A DNA stretch of 42,105 nt from Microcoleus sp. CSU_2_2 (GTDB taxonomy: Bacteria > Cyanobacteriota > Cyanobacteriia > Cyanobacteriales > Microcoleaceae). The stretch is from contig JAAUPI010000015.1 of the NCBI GenBank assembly GCA_012035135.1, forward strand, positions 1-42,105, in the 5' to 3' direction. How positions within the stretch are numbered: position 1 is the stretch's first letter; each line of letters opens with the position of its first letter. The notes below the pieces were generated by a model that did not search any database, was not told the DNA's origin, and worked only from the letters and a program-made list of their open reading frames with translations. Below, in pieces: positions 32,258-41,564 of the stretch. The position numbers were made by a program, and so were the translations under genes.

Positions 32258-35164
32258 CTATTTCCAATTCCCCACCAAAACGTAAGGTGCCCAGAAATAT
32301 GGATGCTGGTATTTGCTATCTTTCAAAAGCTTTACCTGAGCTCTACGCAACGCTTCAGCTTTATTAACCTGCCCTTGAGATTGAGCTAATTCGCTGTAGA
32401 ATTCGCTCATAAACAAAGCCGTGCTTTCATCGTTAACTTGCCACAGCGTCGCTAGCGTGCTGCGAGCACCCGCCCGCACCGCAACTCCCGCCAATCCTAA
32501 AGCTGCCCTGCTGTCTCCGGCTACAGTTTCGCAAGCGCTTAAAACTAGCAGTTCGATCGGTCTTTTTCGATTTATTCCTCGCAGCAATTCATCTAAATCT
32601 TTAACATTGATTTCTCCGTTCCAGTCGAGAATAAATGTTTTTTCAGCGTTGGAACTAAACTGTCCGTGAGTTGCGATGTGAACTACAGGAAAAGGCACTT
32701 GATCGATAATAGCTTGCAGGTTAGCTTTGGTAAAATCCTCATTTTCGCGCTTGTCATTATTCGGCAGTGATGCGGAAATTTGGTTCAATTCTCTTTGTAC
32801 ACCGGGGAGCGGATTGAGATTGTTTGCTTGAAAACTGGGGGCATTAGTCGCGCCGGCAATTAAGGCTCTTAGCTGTGTTTGTAATAGAGGTTGGGGGTTG
32901 AGCAGTTGCAAACCGGGTGTGAGGGCGATCGCATATTTTTCTACTAAGTATTGACTGCCGTCGTGCAGCACTGCCATCGGGATATTTCGCAATTCGCCGT
33001 CGAGGACAAAAACTAATATTTTGGCTTGGCTTTCTTGCAGTCCTGTTTCGATCGGACGAATCAACCAATCATACACTTTTTGAGTTAAAGGTAAAAAGTT
33101 ATTGCTGCTGGCTGTCGATTGAAGTGAGGCATTTTTTTCGCCCGATCGCAATTCTATTAAAGTATTTTCAAGTTCTTTTTGAGTGACAACCTGACTATTG
33201 TTACTGGGGTTAGTTGGAGTATACAATAGCAGTTTACCACCGGGCAAGCGAACTATGACTTCTAGCTGCTGTTCGAGGATAATTGGATAGATAATTGCTG
33301 CAGTGCGATCGACTTCATCAATTTGTTGGGTTTTGACATCTACACACGCATCTTGAAAGAAGTTGTTGAGTTCCGCTATTTGTAAGGATTCTATGACATT
33401 TCGAGCTTGTTTTAGCGATTTTTGGCTGTCATCAATTTTGCCTTGACTAATCAGAGATTTGGCGACTTGCAAGTTCAAGGCGACTAATTGGCGGTAAACT
33501 GGTTCTACGCTGTCGCGGAAGGAAAATTGCACTTCGGGATTGATAGCTACTAAGTCGGTGCGGAGCGATCGCAAATTTTCAAATGCATTAGTATAAGCTA
33601 CAACTGCCGCCTCAATATACTTTTGGGCTTTGTCGCTATTTCCCAAGCTTTTCTCAATATCTGCTTGCGCTTTGTGGATGCGTCCCAACTGCCAGAAATA
33701 TTGATAAGTAATGTCCGCTGCTTTGGAAGATGAAACTAAGCTTAAAGCTCGATCGGTCAAACTTTCTGCGAGTTGCCACAGTTTTGCTGTTTCGTGCAGA
33801 GTACCTAAACTGCCAACTGCATAAGCTTCTGCTTTTTTATTGTCTAATATTCTAGCTTGTTCTGCTGCTTTTGTCAAGATTTTATTAATCTCGATCGCTG
33901 TCGGCAATGGTAAAGACAATCTGGCCGTGCTTGCCCCTTTTTTCCGCAGTTTTAGATAACTTTGAGCTAAATTAATTTGAGCGTAAATTCCGGCTCTGCT
34001 GGCAGGTAAGTTATTGATTTCTGCTTGAATTGACGGCCACAAATCCGCATATTTTGTTAACTCGTCGTCTCCGATCCAGGGCTGGCTTTCTAACAGCAAA
34101 CTGAGTTGATTGAGTTGGGCTTGAAGTTTTGCTGTTAGAGATGGAGATAGCTGTGCGGCTTCGCGGTAAAAGTTGAAAGATGCTTGAGTTTTTAAGATCA
34201 GGATAGTGCTATCTTGGTCTTGGGAAGGAAGCAAGATTTGCCTTTCGACAAATGCTCTAGCTGTATTGCCCAAACCGAGAAGCGCTGTACTTTCCTCTAG
34301 GGGCGATCGTAAATTCCGAGCAACCGTTAAACTCGATTCTAAGATGTTTTGAGATAGCTGCAAATCGCCGATGGCTCGCAGGATATCGCCGAGGCCGTGC
34401 ATGGCATCAAATTTCAACAGCGAATCGGGTCTGTTTGAGATTGTTTCTAACTTTTTAGTTACAGTTTCTGGCGGTAATTCGTTTAAAGTTTTACAGTCTG
34501 GGATATCCAGATCGAAAGCCTTGAGTAAAGTTTGGCAAGCCCTGGGATAAAGTCCCAAATCTTGCAAAGCTTGGGATTGATTGATCTGATTTTGAATGGC
34601 AGCGTCTTTGTTCCCGATTTGAGTATAAAATTCGGCGGCTTTTTGCCAAGTTTCGATCGCAGTTTCTGAGTCGCCACTAGCTCTTTGCAGCCGCCCTTGA
34701 ATGTCTAGACTTTGAGCAAAAATCCGCTTTCGAGCCGAGGTATTTTCTAACTTTTGCAGCAGGTTGATGCTTTGGTCGATCGCCGTTTTTGCCTGCGGCC
34801 ACTGTCCGAGTTGCTGATAAGTGAGCGACAGATTGCTGAGTGCCATTGCTTGATTTAATTTGTCGCCTTTGGTGGCAAATCCAGCAGCGGTTTGTTGCCA
34901 AATAATCGCAGATCGATCGAACTGTCTTTGTTCGTAAAGTGTTTGAGCTTGCTGTACTAACTGCTGGATGTTTGGTTGAGTTTGAATAATGGGGATTTGA
35001 GCTATTACCGAGAGTATTGGCGACACTGCTATGGAGATGATAAATAATAACATAACTGCGATCTGGAACGGGCGATCGCACAGTTTTTTGATGGCTAAAA
35101 ATAGAGGGCTACTCGCACAAATATTGAGTATTTTTAGAATTTTAACCGTCTGTTTGCGTGCCAT
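32258..35164 (-). CDS. membrane-anchored TPR-CHAT protease, intact
   Basis: 968 aa, ATG at 35162-35164. An N-terminal hydrophobic segment (about 33-55, FQIAVMLLFIISIAVSPILS) serves as membrane anchor or signal. TPR-like helical repeats follow to about residue 600 (ALSNLSLTYQQLGQWPQAKTAI; AQSYLKLRKKG; AYAVGSLGTLHETAKLWQLAE). The C-terminal CHAT domain has H833 in VVHIATHG and C878 in LVLSACETVAGD, the expected catalytic dyad, and ends with the family's FWAPYVLVGNWK. It is probably a periplasmic peptidase or scaffold; the substrate is unknown. It is the second CHAT protein within 4 kb and, unlike the first, its frame is unbroken. Confidence 0.9.
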   Translation of the reverse strand: MARKQTVKILKILNICASSPLFLAIKKLCDRPFQIAVMLLFIISIAVSPILSVIAQIPIIQTQPNIQQLVQQAQTLYEQRQFDRSAIIWQQTAAGFATKGDKLNQAMALSNLSLTYQQLGQWPQAKTAIDQSINLLQKLENTSARKRIFAQSLDIQGRLQRASGDSETAIETWQKAAEFYTQIGNKDAAIQNQINQSQALQDLGLYPRACQTLLKAFDLDIPDCKTLNELPPETVTKKLETISNRPDSLLKFDAMHGLGDILRAIGDLQLSQNILESSLTVARNLRSPLEESTALLGLGNTARAFVERQILLPSQDQDSTILILKTQASFNFYREAAQLSPSLTAKLQAQLNQLSLLLESQPWIGDDELTKYADLWPSIQAEINNLPASRAGIYAQINLAQSYLKLRKKGASTARLSLPLPTAIEINKILTKAAEQARILDNKKAEAYAVGSLGTLHETAKLWQLAESLTDRALSLVSSSKAADITYQYFWQLGRIHKAQADIEKSLGNSDKAQKYIEAAVVAYTNAFENLRSLRTDLVAINPEVQFSFRDSVEPVYRQLVALNLQVAKSLISQGKIDDSQKSLKQARNVIESLQIAELNNFFQDACVDVKTQQIDEVDRTAAIIYPIILEQQLEVIVRLPGGKLLLYTPTNPSNNSQVVTQKELENTLIELRSGEKNASLQSTASSNNFLPLTQKVYDWLIRPIETGLQESQAKILVFVLDGELRNIPMAVLHDGSQYLVEKYAIALTPGLQLLNPQPLLQTQLRALIAGATNAPSFQANNLNPLPGVQRELNQISASLPNNDKRENEDFTKANLQAIIDQVPFPVVHIATHGQFSSNAEKTFILDWNGEINVKDLDELLRGINRKRPIELLVLSACETVAGDSRAALGLAGVAVRAGARSTLATLWQVNDESTALFMSEFYSELAQSQGQVNKAEALRRAQVKLLKDSKYQHPYFWAPYVLVGNWK

Positions 35165-35175
35165 TTTTGGTTGTT

Positions 35176-35311
35176 AGATCGTGTCCGATCGATTAGTGTT
35201 GATATGGGCGAGTGGGTTTATGAATTTGTGGGCTTTGAACTTGAGAATACTGGTGAACCCACCCCTACCAGACCTGGAATTATATCGTAATGGATCGATC
35301 GGACACGATCT
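35176..35311. mobile_element. candidate 136-bp MITE with 18-bp perfect terminal repeats
   Basis: AGATCGTGTCCGATCGAT (35176-35193) is repeated in inverted orientation at 35294-35311 (18 of 18). The interior is non-coding. It fills almost the whole gap between the CHAT gene and the Uma2 gene. A related end (AGATCATGTCCGGTTAATTA) is seen at about 14929-14948, suggesting a dispersed family. Confidence 0.5.
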
Positions 35312-35314
35312 CAA

Positions 35315-36124
35315 CTAAAGTTCATCTGGATTGAGTCCCATTGCCCTCAGCCTCTGAGCTAAACCCTCGGCTAGCCGGCGTTGTTGTTCGGCTTGCTGCT
35401 GGGCGATTTCTTTTTCCTGACGCTGTTGTTCAGCTTGCTGCTGGGCGAATTCTTTCTGCTGGCATTCTTGTTCTGTGGTCGTCGGAATCCAACCACCATT
35501 AGCATCATACCAGCGCAACCACGATCGCTCCAAACCTTCAAAAGCACCGTCCCAAATTCCCAAACCCAATTCGATCTCCGGCATCCACACCTGCGACTCT
35601 GTTAAAATCAATTCTTGATAACGATCGCCCGCCAACACAAAAGCCCGGAGATTATTGGTAGCTCCATCAAATACGATATAGTAAGGAACCCTGAGAATTT
35701 GTTCGTAAACTTGCCATTTAGTCGGAGGTTGACCGACTCCTCTGACTGTTTGTCCTAAATCTTCGTTTTCGGTTCCCGGCGACACCAGTTCCACCACCAC
35801 AAACGGACTGACTTCTTCTTGCCAAATCACGTAGGATTTCCGCAATTCTTGCTGTTGGTAAAGTCGGTCCACACCAACGACACCAAACCAATCAGGCCTT
35901 TTGTACCACTGAGTGTGGCGCACATCAAAATAAAGATTTAAGTCGCTGGCAACAAATACTCGATCGCTGGGATAATTACTAGGTTTAAAAGTATATTCCA
36001 AGTTGCGGGATTGCCAAAGATGAAATAGATCGGGCAAACCAGAATCCTCCGGGTGTTCACTGGGAAGATCATACATCGTTGGGAGTACGTTTTTTGAGGT
36101 TGGGGACTCTTCGGTTTGATACAT
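35315..36124 (-). CDS. Uma2-family protein with C-terminal Q/E-rich coiled coil
   Basis: 269 aa, ATG at 36122-36124 with AGGAGG 8-9 nt upstream on the minus strand. The Uma2 domain (about 35-200) has FVASDLNLYFD, RPDWFGVVGV (the PD position) and VSPFVVVELVSPGTENED with the catalytic-type E. The C-terminus (about 212-269) is a coiled coil with two near-identical KEFAQQQAEQQRQEKEIAQQ-type repeats and a final LAQRLRAMGLNPDEL tail, frequent in cyanobacterial Uma2 proteins. Function is unknown; the nuclease fold is established for the family, not its target. Single gene. Confidence 0.9.
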   Translation of the reverse strand: MYQTEESPTSKNVLPTMYDLPSEHPEDSGLPDLFHLWQSRNLEYTFKPSNYPSDRVFVASDLNLYFDVRHTQWYKRPDWFGVVGVDRLYQQQELRKSYVIWQEEVSPFVVVELVSPGTENEDLGQTVRGVGQPPTKWQVYEQILRVPYYIVFDGATNNLRAFVLAGDRYQELILTESQVWMPEIELGLGIWDGAFEGLERSWLRWYDANGGWIPTTTEQECQQKEFAQQQAEQQRQEKEIAQQQAEQQRRLAEGLAQRLRAMGLNPDEL

Positions 36125-36247
36125 AGTTGCTTGCCTCCTAGCTGCCGATCGAACAGATGCTAATTCACACCGTGCGATCGATAAATTTAACTTTTTCTGG
36201 CATTGTCCAAGCAGAGAGAAACTAAAATAACATAGCAGTTTCCTGTG

Positions 36248-38641
36248 TTATTTGAAAATATCTTTCCGCTTCTGCAAAAGCAAAGTTGCGGTCAAATAAA
36301 CTGCTGCGTGCAAACCTAAAATTCCCCAATTCAAAGCCAAGTTTTGCCAAGTTGGTTCGTAGACTGCACTCTTCTCGAATAACTGCGGTAAAATAGTTCG
36401 ATCGGGAAGTTCGATCGGCTTTGGCACCATCGCATTTACATTCACCAAACTCCCGTAAGCACCCACAGACCATCGGCTGACAGTCAACCACGACAGATAC
36501 TGACCTATTTTCTCTATTTTAAACAAACTTCCCAAACTAAACAAGACTCCCGAAAAAATAATTTGTGGCACTAACAGCAAAGGTAAAGCGCTATTTGCCT
36601 GACTGCCATTTTTCACAAAAGCCGATACCATTAACCCCAAACTCATGCTCGCCAACAGCGTTAAAAATGCCGTAATTCCCACGCCCAAAGGCCAAGAAAC
36701 TAGATCGGGACTCGGCTGCTTAAATCCAATTAAAATTACCGCTGTCATCAGCACAGTTTGCAGCAGTGCCAATCCCGCCAGCACTAAAAACTTGGAACCA
36801 ACATAAGGTAATAAACCTAAATTCACCAATCTTTCCCGCTGATAAATTGCCGATTCTTTGACAATTTCTTGCAGAGAACTTGACAAACCGACCCAAATAG
36901 CCGCCGATGTAAACACAAATAAAATTCGTAGCGCTAGAAAAGCGAGAGCTGGGTCATCTTCTGTGCCGGTAACTAGCGGTTCTATATCTTTAATTCCAGC
37001 TAGCAAAATCGGGCAAACGGCGGCAGTTAACAATCCCAAACCCACATTAACCGGGTCGCGCAGAGTTAGCTGAAAATATCGCTGGGCTAACAATAAAAGT
37101 TGTTTGAGTGGCGAGATTCTAGCTCGTTGGGGAAGTTTAACTATCGGCGCTTGTTTTTGAGGTGCTTTCGGGCCGAGGGGGGTGGCAATGTAGCGCTGAT
37201 AATAAGCTGAATTGCGGTATTCATTAGTCCAGTGTTTAATGACTGTTTCCCCTTTTTCTAGCTGGTTGTAAATGTCGGCAAAATCTGCTTGGGAAACTCC
37301 AAAGAAATTCGCGGCTTCTGTCGGCGGGCCGAAGTAACAAAGGTAGCCGTTGCGACCAAGAAAAACTAGCCGATCGCACAAATTGACATTCGCAGTAGCG
37401 TGCGTTACTAAAACTACCGTCCGCCCTGTATTTGCCAAATTCCGCAGCAGTTCCATCATCGTTTTGTCCAACCCTGGATCGAGTCCTGAAGTCGGTTCAT
37501 CTAAGAAAAATAACTTCGGATCTGCCAACAATTCTACTCCGATGCTTACTCGCTTTCGCTGGCCTCCGCTGAGGTTTTTCACAAAAGTATTCCGCTTGTC
37601 AGACATTTCGATATCCGCCAGTGTCTTTGTCAAAACTTGCTCGACATCCACATCTGGTGGCAGCCGCAATTTAATTGCATAAGTCAGAGCTTCGGCGACT
37701 GTCAGTTCGCTGTGAACGACATCATCTTGCGGCACGTAACCGATGAGAGAACTGTAACATTCAAAGTTTTTGCGCAGTTCGTCGCCGTTGACGTAAACTG
37801 CACCACGTTTTGTGCTTTCAATCCCTAACAGAGTCCGCATTAAAGTAGATTTTCCCGCGCCACTTCCCCCGACTAACGCTACTAATTGTCCCGGTTCAAT
37901 AGTTAGAGAAATATCATTCACAAAAGGTCGAACTAAATTAATCGCTTCCAAACGGATGGCATTTCCCGGATCTAGGACTGTCAGTTCTTCATTTTGATAA
38001 ATTAGCAGAAAAGGGCCGATGCGGATTTTGGCATTTTCGGTTAAAATAGCTGCTTTTTTAACTTTTTTATTGTTAATGAAAACGCCGTTTATGCTCAAGT
38101 CTTTGAGTACGTATTCTCCTCGGTTGTTGGCATCAATAGTACAGTGAATACGGGAAACGATCGGCGAATTTAACTGGAGAGTAGAAGTGCGATCGCGCCC
38201 CAAAACTACCGATCGATTTCGCAACGAAACCGACTCCCGCGAACCCAAACTCGCTAGCGCCGGACTGGCTGGATTAAAATAAGTCACTAGCACCGGATTT
38301 CTCAAATCTTTGCCAATTCGCAACTCGATTCCGTGCTGCAAAAGACAACCTTGATTCGCAGTTACAGCAGCATCCGTCGCGACTAAAAATAACCCGCGAG
38401 TGCTGGGTTTAATCCCGTCGCCGTCATAGATGCGGTAGTCGTCTCCTTCTTGGTGCAAAATTGCTTGACATCGGGACAGATTTTCCCAATCTTGAGGAAC
38501 TAACAAGTCAGATCTTTGGGTATCACGCCCCAATACGTGTTCGGCTTTTGTGAGCTCCCAGCGCAAAACCTTTCCCTGATGGTCGATTTCTAAATAGGGA
38601 TTCGCGATTAAGTTAGTTTTTTTGTGTGTTTGACCTGTCAT
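36248..38641 (-). CDS. FHA-FHA-ABC-2 (ABCG-type) transporter
   Basis: 797 aa, ATG at 38639-38641. Two N-terminal FHA domains: a degenerate one (about 30-115; HVLGRDTQRSDLLVP) and a canonical one (about 143-215; VVLGRD with R149, S163-R-I-H166, and N185 in SINGVFI), which should bind phosphothreonine. The ABC domain (about 230-440) has Walker A GGSGAGKS (258-265), signature NLSGGQRKRVSIG and Walker B LFFLDEPTSGLDPG. The ABC-2 membrane domain (about 525-790) has six predicted spans. This half-transporter must dimerise; the substrate is unknown. It is divergent from a Ser/Thr kinase gene 182 bp away, a likely source of the phosphate read by the FHA domain. Confidence 0.92.
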   Translation of the reverse strand: MTGQTHKKTNLIANPYLEIDHQGKVLRWELTKAEHVLGRDTQRSDLLVPQDWENLSRCQAILHQEGDDYRIYDGDGIKPSTRGLFLVATDAAVTANQGCLLQHGIELRIGKDLRNPVLVTYFNPASPALASLGSRESVSLRNRSVVLGRDRTSTLQLNSPIVSRIHCTIDANNRGEYVLKDLSINGVFINNKKVKKAAILTENAKIRIGPFLLIYQNEELTVLDPGNAIRLEAINLVRPFVNDISLTIEPGQLVALVGGSGAGKSTLMRTLLGIESTKRGAVYVNGDELRKNFECYSSLIGYVPQDDVVHSELTVAEALTYAIKLRLPPDVDVEQVLTKTLADIEMSDKRNTFVKNLSGGQRKRVSIGVELLADPKLFFLDEPTSGLDPGLDKTMMELLRNLANTGRTVVLVTHATANVNLCDRLVFLGRNGYLCYFGPPTEAANFFGVSQADFADIYNQLEKGETVIKHWTNEYRNSAYYQRYIATPLGPKAPQKQAPIVKLPQRARISPLKQLLLLAQRYFQLTLRDPVNVGLGLLTAAVCPILLAGIKDIEPLVTGTEDDPALAFLALRILFVFTSAAIWVGLSSSLQEIVKESAIYQRERLVNLGLLPYVGSKFLVLAGLALLQTVLMTAVILIGFKQPSPDLVSWPLGVGITAFLTLLASMSLGLMVSAFVKNGSQANSALPLLLVPQIIFSGVLFSLGSLFKIEKIGQYLSWLTVSRWSVGAYGSLVNVNAMVPKPIELPDRTILPQLFEKSAVYEPTWQNLALNWGILGLHAAVYLTATLLLQKRKDIFK

Positions 38642-38823
38642 AGGATTTAAGATTTGAGATTTTGCGACAATTTGCTATTCAAAACATGATTAATGTTATA
38701 TCATGTTCAATAATCAATGCTGACAAGCACCGCGCTAATCCCCAGCCGTTCCCATAGAAATAGCTTTGAATAAGCTGAAGCGGCACGATCGACTAATTTC
38801 TATCAAGCCAATTCTTCCCTACC

Positions 38824-40314
38824 ATGAATTACTGCATAAATCCCAACTGCCGAAATCCCAACAATCCCGATCCTCCAGAGCCTCTCAACTTTTGTCAAAC
38901 CTGTGGCTCTAAGTTGTCGATCGACGAACGGTATCGGGTAATCAGAGAGTTGGGACATGGAGGATTTGGCAAAACTTATGAAGTCAGAGATAGAGACGGT
39001 ACTCGGAAAGTTTTAAAAGTTCTTACTTACAACGATCCCAAAGGGGTGGAACTGTTCCAAAAAGAAGCGATCGTTTTGCAGAAGCTGAGACATCCGGGAC
39101 TCCCGACAGTAGAAGCTGGCGGCTATTTTACTTTCAAGCCAAACGATACGAGCAACTCTCTGCACTGTTTGGTGATGGAGAAAATAGAAGGCAATAATTT
39201 ACAGCAGTGGCTGGAAAGTCAGAACTACAAGCCGATCGACTCGCAGTTAGCTATAAACTGGTTGACACAATTAACGGATATTTTGAATCTGGTTCACAAT
39301 CAAAATTATTTTCACCGCGATATTAAACCGCAAAATATTATGCGCCGGCCTGACGGACAATTGGTATTGATCGATTTTGGAGCAGTGCGGGAGGTTACAG
39401 AAACTGTCCAGAGAATAACTGGAGAGGTGACAAGAATTTCTTCAGCGGGTTACACTCCCGAAGAGCAAAAAAAAGGCAAAGCTGAACCGCGTTCTGATTT
39501 TTTTGCTTTAGGCAGGACTTTTGTCTATTTGCTAACTGCTCAAGAACCGAGAAATTTGCAGGAAGATTCGCGATCGGGTAAGTTAATTTGGCGGAATGTG
39601 GCCACTCAGGTATTGAAGCCACTGGCAGATTTGATTGACGATTTAATGAATTATTTTCCGAAAGACAGACCGCAAGATACACAAGTTTTGTTACAGCGGC
39701 TGGCTAAAATGGTCGATCGACCATCCGCGTCTCCCTCTCACAAAACTCCTGCATTCGTTTGGGGATGGAAGCAAGTTTTAATGGGAGTGGGAATTGCTGG
39801 AGCAATCGCAGCCTCCGCTTTGGCTATTCAAAATTTCTCTAAAACTCCAGTTGAAAATTTATTAACTTATCAAAATTCGGCGAATCAGTTTAAAATCAAG
39901 TATCCTGAAAAATGGGAAAAACAGGAGTCACAAAACCCATTCACTCCCGACGTGGTTGTATTTATATCGCCCAAAAAGAACAGCGCTGATTCTTATCAAG
40001 AAAAAATTACAGTCAGCATAGAAAGTTTGGAAAAACCCATGTCACTTGATGAGTACAATAAATGGTCTTTAAATCAAATTAAAACTTTGAATGAGGTGAA
40101 AATTCTCGAAGAAAATGCAAAAACTGTTGCCAATAATAGTGGTCACGCAGTAGTTTTTGATGCGAAAGAAGAAGAAAAAAATATGAAAAAAATGCAAGCT
40201 TGGACATTGATCAACAATAAAGCTTACGTTCTGACTTATACAGCCGAAAAATCCGAGTATTCTGAGTATTTGAAAATAGCAGAAAGTATGGTAAATTCCT
40301 TGGAAATTCAATGA
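38824..40314 (+). CDS. Ser/Thr protein kinase with zinc ribbon, TM helix and PsbP-like C-terminal domain
   Basis: 496 aa. An N-terminal zinc-ribbon (C4…C9…C24-x-x-C27) is followed by a kinase domain (about 36-290): glycine loop GHGGFGKT (44-51), K65, catalytic HRDIKPQN with D166, and DFG D184. A single TM helix spans about 317-336, and the extracytoplasmic C-terminus (345-496) contains NQFKIKYPEKWEKQ…, which resembles PsbP/DcrB-like modules. All kinase residues are intact. A Hanks-type kinase with an external sensor domain, probably phosphorylating cytosolic FHA partners, such as the divergent transporter. ATG 38824 fits the zinc ribbon start. Confidence 0.92.
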   Translation: MNYCINPNCRNPNNPDPPEPLNFCQTCGSKLSIDERYRVIRELGHGGFGKTYEVRDRDGTRKVLKVLTYNDPKGVELFQKEAIVLQKLRHPGLPTVEAGGYFTFKPNDTSNSLHCLVMEKIEGNNLQQWLESQNYKPIDSQLAINWLTQLTDILNLVHNQNYFHRDIKPQNIMRRPDGQLVLIDFGAVREVTETVQRITGEVTRISSAGYTPEEQKKGKAEPRSDFFALGRTFVYLLTAQEPRNLQEDSRSGKLIWRNVATQVLKPLADLIDDLMNYFPKDRPQDTQVLLQRLAKMVDRPSASPSHKTPAFVWGWKQVLMGVGIAGAIAASALAIQNFSKTPVENLLTYQNSANQFKIKYPEKWEKQESQNPFTPDVVVFISPKKNSADSYQEKITVSIESLEKPMSLDEYNKWSLNQIKTLNEVKILEENAKTVANNSGHAVVFDAKEEEKNMKKMQAWTLINNKAYVLTYTAEKSEYSEYLKIAESMVNSLEIQ

Positions 40315-40339
40315 CTTGACAGTGAATAATTTGCTTTGA

Positions 40340-40580
40340 TAAAAGGGAACAGGCAATAGGGAACAGGCAACAGACTGTCCAAGGGATGGGGATTTAACCC
40401 CAACCCAAACAAACAACTTATAGAAGGGAAGAGGCAACAGTGAACAGGCAACAGGCAACAGGAAATCATTGCCTATTGCCTGTTGCCTGTTGCCTTCTTC
40501 AATAGAAGATGGGGTTTTATACCCCGATTGGGAACAGGAACAGGAAACTGTTGCCCATTCCCTGTTCCCTGTTCCCTTCT
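40340..40580. repeat. GGCAACA / GGGAACA heptamer arrays with complementary blocks
   Basis: Tracts of GGGAACA, GGCAATA and GGCAACA heptamers (40345-40372, 40438-40465) alternate with their complements TTGCCTG and TTCCCTG (40466-40497, 40549-40577). Adjacent forward and reverse blocks can fold into long hairpins. This is the short tandemly repeated sequence type known from filamentous cyanobacteria. Its left part follows the kinase gene; its right part has replaced the 3' end of the toxin gene below. Confidence 0.75.
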
Positions 40581-40820
40581 TCGATAATGTATCTGCCCTG
40601 AATCAAAGTAATTCACTACAAGTTCCTCAAAATCAGTTCTATTATGGGTAACTAGCGTTCTCCTTTGACTTACAGCGTAGGCAAATTGCTCTGCATCACT
40701 TGCTTGAAGTTGCCCTGCATCTCGTGCGGTAGTCGCATCAAACCCTCTGGATCGCAGCAACTAGGCTACCAAGACGTTGACATCTTCATCTAAGTACAAA
40801 CAGATAAATAAACTGTTCAC
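40473..40820 (-). pseudogene. DUF5615 PIN-like toxin, inactivated
   Basis: Starts with GTG (40818-40820) overlapping the stop of the DUF433 gene (GTGA). It reads MNSLFICLYLDEDVNVLVA, then an amber TAG at 40761-40763, then LLRSRGFDATTARDAGQLQA…RRTLVTHNRTDFEELVVNYFDSG, the recognisable DUF5615 body with its conserved acidic LDED and HNRTDFE positions. After NYFDSGQIHYRRRE the frame runs into the heptamer repeat (GTGNGQQFPVPVP…) up to 40473. So it has two lesions: an internal stop and a lost C-terminus. The antitoxin gene upstream is intact. Confidence 0.75.
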
Positions 40821-41098
40821 AAATTTCTCACCAATGGATCGATTAACTCGTCAGGAATGCGGTTCTGTTCAATATACCTGTTAATTTCCTCTTGATGGTC
40901 ACTGTAATAAGTCAATGCTCCAAATACTTGTCCTAATGTCAGATGAGGCATCCCAATTGGGATTTCCTCGGGCGCCATCCCCATCCGCCAAGTTTCGACG
41001 ATCGCTCTGACAGGTGTACGGGTTCCTTGAATAATAGGCTCTCCATGCAGAATCTCATCATCTCGCACAATGTAAAGATATTCTGTTGCTATAACCAT
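40817..41098 (-). CDS. DUF433 antitoxin-like protein
   Basis: 93 aa from ATG 41096-41098 (a TTG at 41116 would add six residues). DUF433 core with EILHGEPIIQGTRTPVRAIVETW, GMAPEEIPIGMPHLTLGQVFGALTYY and SDHQEEINRYIEQN; the blocks are described by their ends. It is the first gene of a DUF433-DUF5615 module whose toxin is broken. It is divergent from the second module, starting 83 bp away. Confidence 0.85.
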   Translation of the reverse strand: MVIATEYLYIVRDDEILHGEPIIQGTRTPVRAIVETWRMGMAPEEIPIGMPHLTLGQVFGALTYYSDHQEEINRYIEQNRIPDELIDPLVRNL

Positions 41099-41180
41099 GA
41101 ACACTTCCGAATTCAACTACCTTCTATTGTATCGTTTTGTACTATAATTTAAATACCAACCTTTGTTGGAGTATTTTTTT

Positions 41181-41564
41181 ATGTCCCTGCAACAGCTTAA
41201 AGAAAAAGCCTGTCAACTCTCAGTCAGCGATCGCCTTGAACTGCTAAGTGCGATCGTTCGATCGCTGCAAAATACACCGGAAATCGAAAATTGGCAATAT
41301 TTAACAGCACGTCCTCATGCTTGGCGAAAACAACTTTACATTAAGGGGCGTAAATTACTGGCATCGACTATTTGGCGAGACACGATCGCTAATGGGATGT
41401 CTCCCGAACAAGCAGCCGAAAATTGGGATTTACCGCTGTCTGCTATCTATGAGGCAATCAATTACTGTGAGAGTCATCAGGAACTTCTAAAATTAGAAGC
41501 AGACGAGGAACGCTATCGATTGGAAGCAAAAGGAGTTCAACTTGAGTCTACGAATGCTGCTTGA
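41181..41564 (+). CDS. DUF433 protein with N-terminal extension (antitoxin-like)
   Basis: 127 aa from ATG 41181, with GGAG about 10 nt upstream; an in-frame TTG at 41163 lies earlier and is less likely. An N-terminal helical part (SLQQLKEKACQLSVSDRLELLSAIVRSLQN, first and last residues diagnostic) resembles the short addiction-module helix of many cyanobacterial antitoxins. The DUF433 core follows (about 60-115: WRDTIANGMSPEQAAENWDLPLSAIYEAINYCESH, described by its ends). Its 3' end overlaps the toxin gene by 23 bp. It is probably the antitoxin and repressor of the module. Confidence 0.85.
   Translation: MSLQQLKEKACQLSVSDRLELLSAIVRSLQNTPEIENWQYLTARPHAWRKQLYIKGRKLLASTIWRDTIANGMSPEQAAENWDLPLSAIYEAINYCESHQELLKLEADEERYRLEAKGVQLESTNAA

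Noticed and set aside
28342-35164. A type III-E-like Craspase arrangement
   Set aside because: There is no gRAMP (single-chain Cas7-11) gene, and the CHAT proteins carry export or membrane segments.
40340-40580. Possible CRISPR array or gene in the heptamer region
   Set aside because: Seven-base units and complementary blocks fit short tandem repeats; open frames there are by-products of the repeat.
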